Origin: Verrucomicrobiota bacterium
GTDB lineage: Bacteria > Verrucomicrobiota > Verrucomicrobiia > Chthoniobacterales > UBA10450
Reading direction: 5' to 3'
Length of the DNA: 6,424 bases
Assembly (NCBI GenBank): GCA_003218615.1
Contig: QHOD01000091.1
Location: 1-6,424 of the forward strand
Below, piece by piece: positions 5,617-6,424 of the stretch. Both the position numbers and the translations under genes were made by a program. The stretch's first letter is position 1. Every line of letters begins with the position of its first letter. The notes under the pieces are model-generated. The model worked only from the letters and a program-made list of their open reading frames with translations, was not told the origin of the DNA and did not search any database.

Positions 5617-6126
5617 TCACTTCGTCACAGGTAAATCCATGTTGTGCATGACGGCGATACCCCAATCGTCGCCCTGCTTTGTCGCGATGAGCATGAGCAG
5701 CCCTTTGCGAACTCCCATGTCATGGCCGTTTTGCACCGCTCCAGTCTGGGTCCAGGTAGCATCGACAGACGCCACATCAGGCCGGAGAAACCGAATTCGC
5801 GTATCCATTACCTTGAGCTCCGCGTGTTTAAACGACGGGATAGGACCCGACCCATCGCCTTCCAGGAGTGGCCGGTGAAACTCTTCGATCGCTTTCCGTC
5901 CATGCGCGGTCATTCCCCAGACGTTTGTGAAATCAGCATCTTCGTGGAAGACGATGGAAAAGGCATGGGCGTCGAGCTTGGCGAAAGCCTCGCTCATTGC
6001 TGCAATTAAGGCGCGAATGGGCTTCTCATCATTAGCCTGCATCGTGGAATCTGCTCCGCGGCTCAGCGGTGAGATTGCAAACACGACGAGCGTTATCGCG
6101 AAACGAAGTTGGAGAGAATGTGTCAT
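5617..6126 (-). CDS. Secreted SgcJ/EcaC-type NTF2-like (SnoaL/DUF4440) protein (cassette gene)
   Basis: The 169-residue product starts with a clear signal peptide (MTHSLQLRFAITLVVFAISPLSRGA, cut probably after about residue 25), so it should act in the periplasm or outside. The rest (33-165) is an NTF2-like cone fold of the SgcJ/EcaC family. It has helix IRALIAAMSEAFAKLD (37-52), HAFSIVFHEDADFTNVWG (54-71), a 'GRKAIEEFHRPLL' helix (76-88), and strands DVASVDATWTQTG (117-129) and GDDWGIAVMHNMD (152-164). The family is often labelled 'oxidoreductase', but most members have no proven reaction; ligand binding or cyclase/isomerase-like chemistry is equally possible. ATG at 6126 is the natural start because the signal peptide begins there. 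No Shine-Dalgarno is evident. It sits 51 bases after the attC C core and 3 bases before the attC B core, filling one complete cassette. Confidence 0.85.
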   Translation of the reverse strand: MTHSLQLRFAITLVVFAISPLSRGADSTMQANDEKPIRALIAAMSEAFAKLDAHAFSIVFHEDADFTNVWGMTAHGRKAIEEFHRPLLEGDGSGPIPSFKHAELKVMDTRIRFLRPDVASVDATWTQTGAVQNGHDMGVRKGLLMLIATKQGDDWGIAVMHNMDLPVTK

Positions 6127-6177
6127 GGCGGTGTGGGATTCTACTGTGGATTGCGATCAAAACCTGGTGCGTTCACC

Positions 6178-6322
6178 ACCTAACGAGACGGAGCTGAGCG
6201 CTGGCCCGCCGCGGCCGGTAAACTATGGCGAGTGTGGCAAACATCGAGAACTGTTTCATAAATCAAATGTGCTCATCACAACGGCCCGCCTGAGGCGGGT
6301 TCGCTCCAGCACCTGGTTAGGC
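6178..6322 (-). repeat. attC site C (canonical integron recombination site, 145 bp)
   Basis: Read on the minus strand, R'' GCCTAAC (6322-6316) pairs with R' GTTAGGT (6184-6178). After unpaired spacers, L'' GCTGGAGCG pairs with L' CGCTCAGC except for one bulged G, the extrahelical base typical of attC. The stem continues after a small internal loop with CCCGCC pairing to GGCGGG. The outer part also holds its own hairpin, CCCGCC-TGA-GGCGGG on the plus strand at 6285-6299, which competes with that outer pairing. The length fits the upper range for attC sites. This is the best-formed site in the window and the main evidence for an integron. Confidence 0.78.
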
Positions 6323-6359
6323 GACTGGCGTGCCATGCTCCCAGGCGTGGAATGGAGAG

Positions 6360-6366
6360 GTTAGGC
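6360..6366 (-). repeat. Second R''-type core box GCCTAAC upstream of attC C
   Basis: A perfect RYYYAAC box lies 37 bases outside the R'' box of site C, in the same orientation, and four bases after a possible stop codon. Its follow-on (CTCTCC...) lacks the GCTGGAGCG arm. It could be the true outer end of a longer site C, or half of an attC left by a deleted cassette. Confidence 0.45.
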
Positions 6367-6370
6367 GCCA

Positions 6371-6424
6371 TTATGTGAAAGTGATGCGAAAGCGCAGGCC
6401 AGGCTTGCAGCCGAACTGCTGCGG
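6371..6424 (-). CDS. 3' end of a probable upstream cassette gene (truncated by window edge)
   Basis: On the minus strand the frame starting at 6424 gives 17 residues, PQQFGCKPGLRFRITFT, then TAA at 6373-6371. The end LRFRITFT looks like a closing beta strand, and the stop is four bases before a GCCTAAC core, the normal place for a cassette stop. A second frame is also open and ends in a TAA inside the core itself, so the correct frame cannot be fixed from 54 bases. No function can be given. Confidence 0.35.
   Translation of the reverse strand, partial: PQQFGCKPGLRFRITFT

Larger units (their letters stand above)
4392..6424 (-). mobile_element. Integron gene-cassette array without visible integrase (CALIN-like)
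   Basis: Three complete small genes and the end of a probable fourth lie head to tail on the minus strand, separated by attC-like sites at 6178-6322, 5562-5613 and 4892-5009. Sites C and B end, in gene orientation, with an identical 21-bp stretch (plus-strand 6179-6199 and 5563-5583). Sites C and A begin with near-identical 24-bp stretches (6299-6322 and 4986-5009, 22 of 24 alike). R'' boxes follow stop codons by 4, 3 and 29 bases. This is the layout of integron cassettes: gene then attC, all in one orientation, with unrelated cargo. No tyrosine integrase and no attI site are in the window, so the right-hand end of the array is open. The left-hand end is either just after the TonB-C-like gene or beyond the CPBP gene. 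Confidence 0.75.

Noticed and set aside
5927..6364. 145-codon plus-strand ORF through the SnoaL start and attC C
   Set aside because: It runs through the promoter-proximal part of a confident minus-strand gene and the whole attC site; nothing in it resembles a protein family.
4892..6366. Interpretation of the attC-like repeats as REP elements or insertion-sequence ends
   Set aside because: The sites have asymmetric arms with a bulged base, share one orientation, and follow stop codons closely; no target duplications or transposase frames are seen. A genome-wide copy survey could reopen this.

Overview
The window looks like chromosomal DNA from a free-living, moderately GC-rich bacterium. Verrucomicrobiota (soil or freshwater type) is my best guess, from the style of the HPF and host-attachment proteins, the interspersed palindromic repeats, the weak Shine-Dalgarno signals and the type of integron recombination sites. 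This placement is inference; no marker gene settles it.

Left half (1-3349, plus strand) holds ordinary chromosomal genes. There is a 5'-truncated glycogen debranching enzyme (glgX) with all GH13 catalytic residues, a small protein of the 'host attachment' (COG5622, Host_attach) family, a REP/MITE-like palindromic repeat, and a short ribosome hibernation factor (HPF/RaiA, S30AE family). Glycogen use and ribosome hibernation both belong to slow-growth or starvation physiology, but nothing shows that the genes are co-regulated.

Right half (3463-6424) is entirely on the minus strand and converges on hpf. It begins, in genome order, with a CPBP (CAAX-type) membrane protease. Beyond it lies the main find: an apparent integron gene-cassette array without a visible integrase (a CALIN-like array, a cluster of attC sites lacking an integrase). 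Read on the minus strand from the right edge, the order is: end of a probable cassette gene, attC site C, secreted SnoaL/SgcJ-like protein, attC site B, unrecognised 147-aa protein with a possible EVE/PUA-like fold, degenerate attC site A, then a secreted TonB-C-like protein. The attC sites carry RYYYAAC and GTTRRRY core boxes. Site C also has canonical L''/L' arms (GCTGGAGCG pairing with CGCTCAGC, one bulged G). All sites point the same way as the genes, and each R'' box lies 3-29 nt after a stop codon.

The cassette genes are small and functionally unrelated, and two carry signal peptides, as is usual for integron cargo. No integrase, attI site or array promoter lies in the window; they would have to be to the right or elsewhere in the genome. 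No tRNA, rRNA, CRISPR array or insertion sequence was seen. No gene-free stretch exceeds about 300 bases; the longest, around attC sites A and C (about 215-245 bases), are described by those sites.
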